NCBI GenBank assembly: GCA_037367405.1
Contig: JAZKJV010006933.1
Coordinates: 310,001-374,000, forward strand
Origin: Ottelia alismoides
Taxonomy: Eukaryota > Streptophyta > Magnoliopsida > Alismatales > Hydrocharitaceae
Reading direction: 5' to 3'
DNA length: 64,000 nucleotides
In this document: piece by piece, positions 48,656-61,038 of the stretch
How the letters are laid out: each line of letters opens with the position of its first letter
Numbering within the stretch: position 1 is the first letter of the stretch
Program-made: the position numbers and the translations under genes
The notes under the pieces: model-generated
Seen by the model: the letters and a program-made list of their open reading frames with translations, nothing else
The model's database searches: none
Told to the model about the DNA's origin: nothing

Positions 48656-49017
48656 GGGTCATATGTGGCTGCCCCCTAGGGGCAGCCAACATGGCTGCCC
48701 CCGCCTTATTTGGGCAAATTTTTTATTTTTTTGAAAAATAACACCATTTACATTCATCCCTATATCCCTCCTATATACCATTCGAATTTCGTCAGAAAGA
48801 GAGACTCCTACGGCCTCCATCCGGATAGTAATTTTTTAACGGTAACAGGATTTTTTTAAATCGATACCATCGAGATGGAGGCCGTAGGAGTCTCTGTTTA
48901 TGACGAAATTCGAATGGCATGTAGGAGGGATATATGGATGAATATACATGGTTTTATTTTTCAAAAAAAATAAAAAAAAATGCCGAAAAATGGGGCGGGG
49001 GCAGCCCCATTTTTTCC
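48656..49017. repeat. Fold-back unit 13 (subfamily II), inverse copy of unit 6
   Basis: 362 bp, starting GGGTCATATGTGGCTGCCCC and ending GCAGCCCCATTTTTTCC. It shares with unit 6 the variant terminus, the centre ATCGATACCATCGAGATGG and the loss of one GCCAACATGG palindrome. Confidence 0.92.
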
Positions 49018-49039
49018 ATATATATATATATATATATAT

Positions 49040-49405
49040 GGGTCAAATGGGGCTGCCCCCTTGGGGTAGCTAACTTGCCCCCCCCCACATTATTTCACCC
49101 TTTTTTTGAAAATTTCTTCCATAGATTTTCATCAATATATATGATGTAATTCAAATTTCATGCGAAACAGAGACTCCTATGACCTCCATCCAGAAGGGTC
49201 GTTTTTAGCAATTTTCTGTTATTGTTAAAAAATAATTGTCTAGATGGAGGCCATAAGAGTCTTTGTTTCGCACGAAAATTGAATAGTATAATATAGGGAT
49301 ATTGTGATGAATAATCACGGAAGAAATTTTCAAAAAAAATAAAAAATAAGCGACAATACGTGCGGGAGCCAAGTTAGCTCCCTCCAAGGGACAACTCCAC
49401 TAAAC
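49040..49405. repeat. Fold-back unit 14 (subfamily I), diverged
   Basis: Begins GGGTCAAATGGGGCTGCCCC. The right arm ends AAGTTAGCTCCCTCCAAGGG and a weak terminus. This is the last unit before the solo LTR region. Confidence 0.83.
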
Positions 49406-49482
49406 TATATATAATATCATTTTTCTACAGTAGAAAGAAGTACTAACATTACATAATTTTTTATAATATCACAAGAGGTAAC

Positions 49483-52400
49483 TGTAACGGAACGGATCGT
49501 GATGACTGGTGGAGGCATGTAACTTGAATTCGCACGACCGAACCGTTACCGATTCATGCATGGTAATCATTGAGCATACAAAAATCATTCTCAAAAAGAT
49601 CCATAAAATCCAATACAACCGAGAGTTCCATTATTACAACATCTAAAAAGGGTATACTTGCAAACAGAACTAAACAATTTCACAACATGGATCCCTGTTC
49701 CAGTGGGCATACAAATATCCACCATAAACCATGCAATATCCGTACCGCATTGAATGTCTTATTTTTGTCGCATGAACTTGAATGCTTGATCAAACTTGTT
49801 CTTCACCTGAAATAAATAAACAGAATTTGCATGAGCCTAATGCCCAGTATGTATCGGGGTCCATGCATGGGAATTCTAGCAGCCTTTTAACATGTTATAA
49901 GTCATGTACTTAACTCTCAACGGAATAACATCATTACGTGCCTAATTGTCCCATGCATGTCTAAGTCCGTTCCCTAACAAGTTGCATATTGAATTCGACA
50001 TGAATATACATGTTCAATACACATAAAAATATATAAGCTATCATTTTTCATCATAAGGGGTATGTTTCTGAAATTCACGATATGTTTACGCATCCTTTAT
50101 CATTAAGATCATTCTTTCAGATTAACCCCTTAAAATAGCTTTTGCATGACTTGTGACGGTCTATTATTCTTAAAACATTTCTCTTCTACCATAAAATGAT
50201 TTATCTTTGATTAAATCGTTTCCTTGCATAACATGTAATGGCTTACCATTATAAATCATTTCTTTCACAACATGTAATGGTTTACCTTTCTAAACCATTT
50301 CTTTCATAGCATGTAATGGTTCACCATTATCAACCATTTCTTTCATAACATGTAATGGTTTACCTTTCTAAACCATTTCTTTCATAGCATGTAATGGTTC
50401 ACCATTATAAACCATTTCTTTCATAACATGTAATGGCTTACCTTTCTAAACCATTTCCTTCATAACTTGTAATGGTTTATTCTTTCTTTAAACCATTTTC
50501 TTGCATGACATTTTAGTACATAAGTACATATACTTTAACATTAGCATAAATGTACATATACCCATGACATTAATACAATTGCACATATTCTAACTTAATT
50601 TCACATATGCCCATAACATTCTCAATGTTTAGGGTTGTCTTAATTGTTAGAATCTTAGGCGGCTTTGATGGCTTTGCTGGCTTTACCGCTGGCACTAGCG
50701 GTCAATAACATAACATGACAGTGTAGCTACAACTGTAGAGGACTTAGCTTTTGCATCTGTGGTTCCTTGCAACCATATGCCCCTTACGGCGTTTCCCCTT
50801 GGGCCTACGATAATTGGACTCTAGAGGTGGCTCCCACCATTAGGTGTAGCACTTAGCTCCACTTATCGTCATCATGCCATTATTTATCTTAAGTAAATGT
50901 ACATTTCTTTTATTAGCATTTCCTTTATCATCTAACAGTGCTTTATGTGACCATTGTTATTCAATATTTTATTGTCAACTTTTATGATTATGTGCCTTAA
51001 ATCTTGATATAAACTTTGATGACTTCATTGCCTCGGTAGTCATTATTTGGTGTTATTATCTTTATAAATACATCATATTAGTGATGTACAACCAATACTA
51101 AAATTTATCAGTATTCTTGATGGTGAATTTGTCAAGAATCATACATTTACTTTCATAACTAGGTATATCTTGATCCGTGGTTCATATATAAGTAATTTGG
51201 TGAATAAGCATGAAATTCTAGGGTATGATATGCTAACTTTAATATAGTCTTATCATATTTTTTCATATAAATAATAAAGATCCCAAGCATATAACCACAC
51301 TAACAATAAATAATTATGACATGAAGTTTAAACATGTTAGGACATCATGCTAATAGAGGGATGTATTTCAGGGTTATACTTATATTACACAATGCCTATG
51401 CTTAGACATATGTTGACACTCTATATATTAATGACTGTATCATCAATGACATGTTCATTATATTATTTATGGAAAAAGGATGGTGCATTATTAAAACGTG
51501 GAAGACGCTATACATAAATAGAATTTAATACTGACTTACTAAGCTCCTATAAATACGTACAATAAGAATACGTGATATTATGGGCGAGTTAACCTCTGTC
51601 ATATTTATCGATTTAGCTTGTGGTTGGATAAAGACCTGCATATACACCCTAATGTATATGACTAACTTTAGTTATATAAAGGAGGTTTCATAAGTAACAA
51701 AAAATTATACCTACGTAGTCAACAATTTTTCTATCATGCTTTCTTCTTTTTGTTATTACAATTTTAGAGAAAACATCATGCAATCCTCGTTGTTCTATCT
51801 TATCTCAATCACAAAAATTATGACTATTCCGTATATGTTAAGATTAGAGTGTGAATATCATACAGGGAGGTATATATCTAGAGTTATATGCGTCATCGAA
51901 TGGTGGTTATACGCAATCTAGGGGTCCATTATTCCCAATTGATTTCATGCGCAACTCTTTAAGTGTTGTAACCAAAACTATCATCAAAGATTAGTCGAAC
52001 CCTTCCATTATATCCGAGGAACCATCGATTATGCATATCTAATAATAAAATCAACTCGTGATAACATAGATACAAATCATTGTGTATCCTTAAATTGGAA
52101 TTTTCCAGTGGTATGGAACCAACATACTTTTTCAAATATGATCGATATTCATAAGATTTATACTATGAATCCGACACATGCATTCTGATCTTATACTTAT
52201 TATCTCTCGAATCCAATATATACATTTAGAGATTTGCCCATTCGAAATCCTAAATCGACACATACGAGAGATCTATTTTAATGTAATCAATATTTAAACG
52301 AAAACCTAGACCGATACATACCTCGAATCCGAATCAAGCACCTTTAAACCGCAGTTGCTCGATCGTGACTCCGACCACTCCATTAGCCTCCCCGCTCCCT

Positions 52401-52663
52401 CGATCTTTCATCGTCGTCTCCTATGATGGACTCTCGATCAGATCTCTCCCTCTCTAACTCTCTTCCTCCTCTTTCTCACTCTCAAGATGCAATGGAAATG
52501 GGATGGTGTGCAATTGATGTTGTTTTGGGAGAGGGCTTTTTATGGTTATCAAACAGAGGGATTTAATGGAATATTGACTCCCATTCAATGTGGTATAAAG
52601 AATGGTAATAATAGGTCATTGAAGGGGATTTTTTCTAATTCTATAATGTTCTTGGCCGTTACA
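49483..52663 (-). mobile_element. Solo LTR, 3181 bp, gypsy-like
   Basis: The plus strand begins TGTAACGG and ends CCGTTACA, 8-bp inverted LTR ends. Flanks are GTAAC at 49478-49482 and GTAAC at 52664-52668, a 5-bp target duplication. No second LTR, primer site, polypurine tract or pol domain lies inside, so it is best read as a solo LTR left by LTR-LTR recombination. Minus orientation is suggested by ATAAAAAG at about 52535-52544 followed by a purine-rich leader and a donor-like GAGGTATGT near 52318. The large size suits Del/Tekay-type gypsy LTRs. Confidence 0.85.
50146..50500. repeat. 39-bp tandem repeat array with 78-bp higher-order pattern
   Basis: CATGTAATGG starts at 50232, 50271, 50310, 50349, 50388 and 50427, and a variant (CTTGTAATGG) at 50466, an exact 39-bp period. 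From 50310 the copies alternate between two types (TTCACCATTAT versus TTTACCTTTCT), giving a 78-bp unit. Weaker copies extend to the left. The repeats have no unique spacers, so this is not a CRISPR array. Confidence 0.93.
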
Positions 52664-52668
52664 GTAAC

Positions 52669-54249
52669 ATGTCACGATTTTCAGTAATGCATCACAATTT
52701 TTCTTAAAATATATGAATTTGCTTTATTATAATATTAGAATATTATTAAGTATCACAAAACATCAATATACGGTACACTATATCTTTTCATTAAATATTT
52801 ACTAATATTGACCAACTTATTATAATATTACGAACGTAAAATTTCGTAATTTTATAAAGGTATACATTATTACTTTTTCATATTATAATATTTTTATTAC
52901 ATATTTACACATATATCGTGTTAATAAATATCTACTAATGATAAATAATATCTTACAATATAAAGAAACTAATATGTTACGATATTATAACAATACGAAT
53001 TATTCATTTTTCTCTAGTATTATATTATTACTAAATATTTACAACTTTGCCATAGTTCAAGTATTTATTTATTAAAAAATTGTTAAAATATTACAAAAAT
53101 AAAATGTTACAATATTACAACACTATGAAATACTTTATGTAGATTATATAGATGATTTTCCTTTATCATAATCATACGTATATACAAAATAACGATTTAA
53201 ATATGTATATGATTATCTAGTAGAAAATGTCCATTTAGGTCTCGTTATTTTTAAATTTTTTATCTAGATCATGATATGGAATTTCATGTCATTAATAAGA
53301 ATTTCACTTAGAGAGGCATATGTGTGTCACTTAATAAACATGCAAATATATAAATATCAACTTTGTTAAGATATTTAGGTAAAAGCTTCAATTTAGAAAC
53401 ACATACATCCATCCATACATACATACATGTATGTATGTATCATTTAAACTAGTTAAATGGTCAGAGATTTTAATATAACAAAATTTTGAGGAAAATCTAA
53501 ACAATTTACTTAAATATTATGACACATTTTGAACTTATTACTTTGAAACAACATCGACAGAAATAAAATAACTTGACTTTACTTCTCAAATACGATCATG
53601 CAAAATAAATTATCCATTACGATAAATCCAAAAATCCAATTCTAAAAAGAAAATGAGAGAAATAACTTGAGCGTAGAAATATTATACGAGGATGATGAGG
53701 AATGAATGAGGAATTAGGAAGGATTATGAAGGAGCGATAAAGAAGAGAGTGAAAGAGAAGGAGATGAAATCGAAGTAGAGAAGAAGGGGAGACGTACAAG
53801 TGTTTGTATATTATTTTGGAATCTTATATATCGACTTGGGCACTCTCATTACATTTGAACACCTCAAATGCGAAAAAAACACTCATTTTTTCTTGAAAAA
53901 AAATCTTTATGATTATCGTATCAATATCGATTATTTTAATAATTATTTAAAAATAAGTCTTACATCATCACATAAATTGACGTGCAATAATTGAATTTTG
54001 AGTCAGTTTGAAAAATAATTGCTAATAAATACTAAATATCTGATCATCTAGATCTCCATGAGGAGAAAAAAAGGCTTGTTGGCTTTGACCCTAGTGACAA
54101 TTTTCTATATCATTTTCGAAAATGAGATGAAGATCATGACCACGTCCCTATGGAGTCAAAAACGACCAAATCATGTTGGTGGCTTTGTTCTGTATGTTAT
54201 TCTATCCAAAAATAGGACAGTCTAAAGCTCCTCACCTCACACCCAAAAA
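52669..54249. other. (A+T)-rich intergenic DNA upstream of the host gene
   Basis: There are no supported genes. It contains short AATATTA-rich sequence, and a palindromic microsatellite ACATACATACATGTATGTAT near 53418-53437. The frames at 53617-53799 and 53800-53994 lack any domain. Confidence 0.6.
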
Positions 54250-54508
54250 TAGTCAAAAGTTCCCGTTCAGAGGAAATTCGATCATACTCTCTCCCGTCCT
54301 CGTCAGAGCGTCAAACGAAGCGATCCAACACAGAGCCCCCAGAAAAGAGGGATTAGGGTTCCAAACCCCATCCCTCCCTCTCTTCCCCTCTTTCCTCCTC
54401 CAATCCCACCCTTTATCTTCGAACCCTAATAGTGATCGCTGATCCAAATTCAGATTTTTAGGGTTCGTTCCATTTCGAGGAAGAGAAGGGCCGGAGGTGG
54501 AAGATCAG
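54250..54508 (+). other. Probable 5' UTR exon of the GTD-binding gene
   Basis: Pyrimidine-rich leader (CCCTCCCTCTCTTCCCC and similar), several AACCCTA/TAGGGTT boxes typical of plant 5' leaders, and a splice donor at 54508/54509 (GATCAG then GTACGC). The transcription start is not determined. The intron 54509-54807 ends at an acceptor (GCATTAG) 8 nt before the chosen ATG. Confidence 0.6.
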
Positions 54509-54815
54509 GTACGCAAAATGCTGCGTTTGGCTCATTTTCTTTTATTTTCTCTCCCAATATGTTGATGATTTCGATGTTCGAGATTGTTAGGGGCAGGGGA
54601 AAGGTTGGAACTTGGACGAGGCCATCTCGTGATTGGGGAAGAACAGGTCCGATTCTCGCCTTTTCGTTTGTATTCTTGTCAGTTATGTTTTTGTTAAAAA
54701 TCTATTTCGTACAATTGATCGGTATGTGTTTTTTAGGATTTTGGGCTTTGGAATTTGTAGTAGTAGACAAAAGATCCGATCTTGGGACTATTCCACGCAT
54801 GCATTAGGTCTTGAA

Positions 54816-57313
54816 ATGGTCACAGATGATTTTGGATGCCGGGCCACGGTGGCGATGCCCATGCTATCGCTTGTCACAATGCCGGAGAATGGGAGCTGCA
54901 CCTGCACTTGTTGCTGTTGTCCTTTAGGATACACGTGGCAAAGATCCGTCAAGAGGAAGCTTGACAATGTGGAGATCAAGAGCCACGGGATTTTGATCCA
55001 AACTATTTCCTCAGATATGCCGTCCATTGACGTGCTCGCTCGTGTTGAGATTGAGAACGAGTGCTCAGCCCTGCGGGAGGCGTTGGCGAGGCAGCAGCAG
55101 ACGATTCAGGAGCTGTACACGGAATTAGAGGAGGAGCGAAATTCCTCATCTACAGCTGCAAATGAGGCCATGTCGATGATTCTGCGGCTACAGAGAGAAA
55201 AGGCAGAGATCCAGATGGATGCACGACAATTTAAACGGTTCGCAGAGGAGAAGATGGCACATGACCAGGAAGAGATCCTCACACTTGAGGACGTGTTCTA
55301 CAAGCGGGATCAGACTGTTCAGGCCCTCTCCTATGAGGTCCAAGCATACAAACACCGCCTCATGAGTTATGGGATCAGCCCGGATTCTGATCCCACTATT
55401 GATATCGGCACCCCTCGTGGGATGGAGGTCAATGAGGAGGAAAACATTGGTGGAGATGGTGGCAGTGACACACCGGTTTACTACAACTCAACTTTTGACT
55501 ATCCTCCCTTGAGGTGCATCAACATCCCTGACACAGACATTTCAGGGATTAACGACGAGATTGTAGATTTCGACAAGTATGCACCTGGGGACACCCCAAG
55601 GACACCGGGAAAACATGAGCAGCTTCAGCACATCGAGCAATGCATAAATCACATGGAGAGGACTTTCAGCAATAGCCATTTAAATACTATCTTAGAGAAA
55701 GGAGTAGTGGTGGGGAATTCACCACGCCGACCAAGGCCCTCGCGGCAGTTCTCAATCGACAGCACTAGCTCGGTCGTGTACAAAGATTACAGTGGTTCTA
55801 ACAGAAGGCGATGTGGGCCGGCCTCCATAGACCAGATGTCTGATGCAGGGAGGGACTCTATGACTGATAGAATTTATACAATAGACGCGGTCCATGGGGC
55901 TCCAAAGGCTCCAACAGTCGGTCTCTTTGACGATTATGTGAGTACACCAAGGGATTCGGTGATGATTGGGAGTATGGGTGTGGATGACGTTGATATTAAG
56001 AAGCTGTACATGCGGCTGCAGGCGCTTGAGGCTGATAGGGAGTCTCTGAAACAGACGATTGTATCAATGCGCACTGACTCTGCGCAGTTGGTGCTATTGA
56101 GGGAAATCGCTCATAATTTATCCAAGGGGATGACCCAGCCAATGCCAGCACCAGAGAAGAGGCCCGCAAAGAAACCATCTCTAGTTGTTAGCCTTTCCTG
56201 CATTGCCTTGTTCAAGGTAATTTTCCTCATCCTCCACCAAGATACTATTTAATCAATTCTGCATATTAGAAAAGGAAAATCTGGTCTGTCGGCTGTGCTT
56301 GCATGGTATGTTGAGAGAGTTTGGTCGTGGAAGTATTAGGTTTGTCGGATACCATTGAAATGTAAAGTTTGTTTATATTTTGACTCATCGTTATGCTAAC
56401 GATTAAGAAGTGGATGGTGGGCTTAAAAATTTGGCTGAGCGTTAATGACTAACAATATATTTAGGCTCGTTGAAGCACTGCACTCTTCTGGCTGGAATAA
56501 TGTCTTTTATTCAATCGTGGGACTATATTTATATTTTTCCTATTTGCCCCAGTGGTGCCTAGTTTTGGGAATCATCCTCGAAAAGTACTATGGGCCTTAT
56601 TAAATGTTCTTGTTCTCTCAATTCATATCTTTTGAGTTGAATTGTGTCTTTTGAGTTAAAGTGTTTACTTTACATTGCATATTTGGATGGTATATTCCGG
56701 CAGGGTTTTGCCTTCCAATGTCAGTTGTAAGCATCGAATTGATTTTTAAAACTATTGTTATCAATCCAAGATATCTTTATCTAGTCCAATGTTCTGCTGC
56801 CGTATGTTTAAATTGGTGATTTCTTGGTTTAGTTCTTTCTGCAAAACAAATCTATACATGCTGGGAAAGTCATGGTTTTGATATACGATTTCTGTAAGTC
56901 AAATCATGCAGACATTTTAGGGTTATCCGTGCTTTCAGGTGCCTTATCATCATTTATGCAACAGTGTGAATGTTCTGCAATATTGAACTTTTAAGTACTA
57001 AGTTTATTGTGCCTGCCTGCTTAATTGGTGCTCCTATTGCAGTGGATCATGTCATTTCTCTTGTGGAAAAAGAAAGCTGGTCGAATCAAGTAAGTGGTCT
57101 TTCTCTTTTTGATACTGTGACGGTCTCAAGTAATGTTTGCTCATTGCTGCCACTGATTTTGTTCCCTGTATATTCATTATTAGGTATACTTTTGGCCTGT
57201 CTAGCAGCAATGCCGGCTTGTTGCTGGCTATTGACAGATCCCCCAGTGCAAGACATCGGAGATGCCTCACGAGAAAGAAGAGCTCAATCACCTCTCAATT
57301 TCACCTCCTGTAG
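54816..57313 (+). CDS. GTD-binding (DUF593) domain protein, myosin-binding-like, 3 coding exons
   Basis: Exons 54816-56216, 57043-57089 and 57184-57313 join to 525 residues. Introns are GT-AG (56217-57042, phase 0; 57090-57183, phase 2). I chose the ATG at 54816 because the upstream frame lies in a likely 5' UTR intron. A Cys-rich segment (SCTCTCCCC, residues 27-35) is followed by the GTD-binding coiled coil at about 78-175 (IENECSALREALARQQQTIQ, LQREKAEIQMDARQFKRFAE, EEILTLEDVFYKRDQTVQAL). A second short coiled coil lies near 395-440. SLVVSLSCIALFKWIMSFLLW (455-475) forms a membrane helix across the exon 1/2 junction, then KKK and YTFGLSSSNAGLLLAIDRSP. The family binds the myosin XI globular tail on vesicles or endomembranes. 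The structure resembles the shorter, MYOB7-like class. Confidence 0.92.
56217..57042 (+). other. Intron 1 of the GTD-binding gene
   Basis: Starts GTAATTTTCC and ends CTATTGCAG, phase 0. It is T-rich as expected for plant introns. Retention would truncate the protein 12 codons after the exon and remove half the membrane helix. Confidence 0.85.
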
Positions 57314-59168
57314 TAAATGTACTATGTTCTCCTAACACTAGTCTACGGGATGTTGATGTTCGGTGTCCAAGGTGTCATAAATTATCATCCAAATTGAGGT
57401 TCTGTTTGTGCACTAATTTGTTTCTTAATTAGCATCTCAGGCTTGAAATACCTTGTATCAGTCTGAGGGATTGAACAGGAAAATAAAAAGGAAACAAATG
57501 AGATTGTATAGTGGTAGTCGCCCTATTGTATTACGTTTAAATACACATGTACAAAAGTTGCAATGGTTGATTTTTTAGTCAGTTTTCCATCGATTTTTTT
57601 GTTTGTTATCCATGTCAAGTTTATTCTTCCTTTGAGCTTGCTTTTGTCTGAAGTTGCAAGCACTTGAGGTGGGTATTGGAGGGATTGCATGCAGTGAAAA
57701 CAGTCAATTGATGACATTTTAGGTATCATCTCATGGCAGAATAAAATAAAAAAACAGTCAATTGATGACATTTTAGGTATCATCATCTCATGGCAGAAAA
57801 AAATCTAGGTGTTGGGTTGATAGATGGTATCTCTTATACCATTTTTAATAATAGTTTTAAAGTTTGAATCCTGATGGTTCAGATGGCATCATTCTCATAA
57901 TTTTTGTTTGCAAGGATGTGTTTCGATTTTTTTATTTTAGATTTTTATCAGTTGTATGACTCTAAGATATTGTAATATCAGTTATGCTTCTTTTTTTAGA
58001 ATATCAGTTGTGTTCCTTGACTTCTTGTCGTTCAATAATTTGTGCTCTTTGGGTTAGTTACCATCCATTCTCAATGCAAATGAAAGTTAACTTTGAGAAC
58101 ACAATGAGAATTAAATTTTAAAAATGAAAGGGCTGAAAGGTCTTTACACCTCCTCACCCTCTCCCTCCTCCCCCTCCTCTCTATTCGCCCTAGCCTCTCC
58201 CTCTTCCGCCTTTAGCCTCCTCCTCCCCCTTCCTCCGCCCCAACCTTCTCCTTCGCCCCTTCCTCCAGCTTCCCCTCCTCTGTCCCCTCCTCCAACATCC
58301 CCTCATCTTCCACCTCCATGCTCTTCCTCCGACCCTTGCTCCTCCTCTGCCCCCTTCTCCAGTGCACTCCCTTTGTCGCAACCACACTCCACGACGCCAT
58401 CTCTCGAATTCTCAGTGCGACCCCATCTGTGCTAAAGTTGATGAACTTAGGATGAAGGAGGAGGCTAGAGGTCACGTGCGACAAGGATGGGTCGGAGGAT
58501 GGGTGGGGGAGTGTTTAGATAGTTATGCCCCTCTATATTCATCATGGTTTGAAAACTCATTGTTAAGTTCAACTTATTGATGGCTAAAGTAACGGAGGGG
58601 TATAAGTGATAGAACGATAAGAAGTCAACGACACACTTGATATTCCAAAAAATAGAGGGATACAATTGATATTGCAATATCTTAGAGGGACACAACCGAT
58701 AAAAATCCTTTTATTTTTTTGATTATGTGGAATGAGATGATGCAACATGAGATTTTCTTTCAAAGCGTGATTTGGTTAGTTGTACCAAATAGGTATCATG
58801 ATAAAAAGAAAATGAATTTTTAATGCCTACCATTTCATATTTATGGAACCATATTAGTAATGTTTTATAAATTTTTAGAAGATTGTTTCAAGGCTTTACT
58901 CAACAAAACCTGATAAGACTCGCGTTCGCTTGTCACGTTCAGGTTTCCTAAACGTGATGTATAGTCGACACACTGTTTTGTTTTTTCAAGATCGTAAGAC
59001 GCAACAAATTGATAATTTCTTTGACTCATCAATATGTGACGTACATTTGAGCAATTGATGAAATAAGATGAGATCAAGAATAATAATTACAGACCAAAAC
59101 AAAATATTTTAATAGGAATAAATATTTCATGTCTAAATAACTTGGAAAATGGCAATCATCAACCAGCT
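57314..59168. other. 3' flank of the host gene
   Basis: Probable 3' UTR to about 57500, with an AATAAA-like AAATAAAAAGG near 57480. The 57695-57800 stretch contains a direct repeat (CAGTCAATTGATGACATTTT twice). A CT-rich tract is at 58150-58345. No second gene is supported. Confidence 0.5.
58150..58345. repeat. Polypyrimidine (CCT/CTC-rich) tract
   Basis: Nearly 200 bp of C/T-rich sequence on the plus strand (mirror polypurine on the minus). It produces a Ser/Pro frame on one strand and Gly/Arg frames on the other. It is low-complexity, not coding. Confidence 0.8.
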
Positions 59169-59845
59169 GCAACACTACCGGTGGTCCTGTGGTTATCGGT
59201 TCCGCAAAGGTTAGTCTTGCTGCTGAGTAACATTAAAGAAAGAAAAATATAGACTTATGATTATCTCTTTTTCTACATGGTTATTTGATAACTGTCAAGA
59301 TTCAACTCTGTCCAATTCTTGAATTAATTTTTTTTGCATCTTTTTCTAGTAATTATTTTCCAATAGCATCGATACGAACTTACCTCAGGAATCTATATTC
59401 ATTTGTTCAATGTATGAAATTTTAAGTGCAACATAAAAGAATCAACAAGATAATGATTCAAGAGTTACCTCCTTCCATCGCAAATCAGGAAAACTTGTAA
59501 CGGAGACGATGAAGAAAAAAATGGCAATCCTTTCTTCCTCTTTTTCTCCTTCCCTTGACTTTAATTGTTAAGACTCCTCGACATTGGAGAGTTTTGATGG
59601 TGGCTCTCTCCGATTCTTGATTCAGTGTTTGGCATAATGAGCTACCATGTCTCTTTTATAGGGGTAGAGTTGGAGGGTTTAACGGAATAACAAAGCCTAG
59701 TGTAACCGACTCCTGATAACCTACTAACCATCAACGTAGGTCAAGATAATTCAGTTACATTTTATCCATTGACTTTGGAAAACTCATATTTATAATTATC
59801 TTATCAATATTTCATATGGACCACATACAAGATAAAATTCCAACA
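59169..59845 (-). repeat. 3' LTR of the right-hand copia element (left edge uncertain)
   Basis: The right edge is fixed: the plus strand reads TTCCAACA at 59838-59845, followed by CTCTCACTCGGT, so the minus strand has a purine tract GAGTGAGAGAA and then TGTTGGAA. A TATA box TATAAAAGAG on the minus strand lies at 59652-59661. The left edge is a guess based on a TGCAACA that could be the LTR end. Confidence 0.6.
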
Positions 59846-60429
59846 TTCTCTCACTCGGTTCATGTGATCCTTAATGATAAGATAATAACCTCAAGCACGT
59901 CTTTTCATGAGTTTTCTGCAATATCAATGAATCATATACCTTAATTGAATTAAATTAGTATGACCATGATGGTCACACATCTTACAACTTGATACGATCC
60001 CTTCCATGTATCAATATCAATTTAATCCAATCACATGTAATTTAGAAGAATAATATCTCCAACTTTAATTCCATTTCGACGGTTATGTTATTTATTTACA
60101 AAAATACATATGTAATACAATAATGAAATGATTCAGAAATATAGAACAAATGAGATTGTAATAATCATAATGAGCACCAAATAAAATGTATTAACATTTT
60201 ATAACAATGACTTTTTTAAAACACCCATTCTAATAGCATACTTAGAAAAAATCTTAGGTGCTAAATCTTTAGTTTGCAGATTCACAATAATTAAATTACT
60301 ACTGATTTGCTCTATTTACACTCTTTGTTTCTAACTTACTCCTTTATAGATAAATACTTTAATTCCATGTGTTTGCACTCGTAGAGTACTTATCATTCTT
60401 TGGTAAGAATCTTGTTGCGACATTATTAT

Positions 60430-60900
60430 AATAAAGTTTCATCAGCTTGGCAATGCTGTCGACAATTCCAAGTCATGATACAAAATTCTTCAGCCACAAT
60501 CCTTGAACTGTAGCCTCAAAGCACGCTACAAATTCAGCATGCATAGTGGAATTAGCAATGATAGACTACTTCACAATTTTCCATGACATAGCTCCTCCAG
60601 TGAGTGTATATTCCAATGAGTATAAATATGTAGTCAAAGATTGACTTTCTTGTGTCGACGCATCCCACGAAATCTAAACATGAATATCCCATAATCTCAA
60701 GATTATTGGATCATCTGTACACGAGCATATGATCTTTTGCGCCTTGTAAAGACCCGAGAACTTTGCAGCTTTCCAATGATCCATACTAGGATTAATTTAT
60801 AACCAAGCCAACATGCCAGCGACAAAACTAACGTTAGGTCTAATAGATGTCTGAGCATACATGATACTCCCAACCACTAATGCATAACGAATCCTTTTCA
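60430..60900 (-). pseudogene. Copia RNase H
   Basis: Near 60580-60520 the minus strand reads IANSTMHAEFVACFEAT, the conserved RNase H motif containing the catalytic Glu (S-T-x-x-A-E). Surrounding frames are broken. Confidence 0.75.
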
Positions 60901-61038
60901 ATTCATTACGTTCCAATTCATTCTTTGGACATTGTCCAAACTGAATCCGTCCCCTTTCTGAATGGGACAATTCCTGTAGAGCACTTGTCTATCCTGAATT
61001 TTTTAATGCCTTCTCAACATATACCTTCTGAAACAATT

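Noticed and set aside
50146..50500. Regularly spaced repeats resembling a CRISPR array
   Set aside because: The copies are contiguous with no unique spacers, and the DNA is plant nuclear.
54633..54815. Upstream extension of the GTD-binding protein (61 extra N-terminal residues)
   Set aside because: It lies within the likely 5' UTR intron 54509-54807. The hydrophobic extension is not a known part of this protein class, and an acceptor sits just before the ATG at 54816.
58124..58435. 103-codon Ser/Pro-rich frame
   Set aside because: Encoded by a simple CCT/CTC tract, with open frames on the opposite strand as well.
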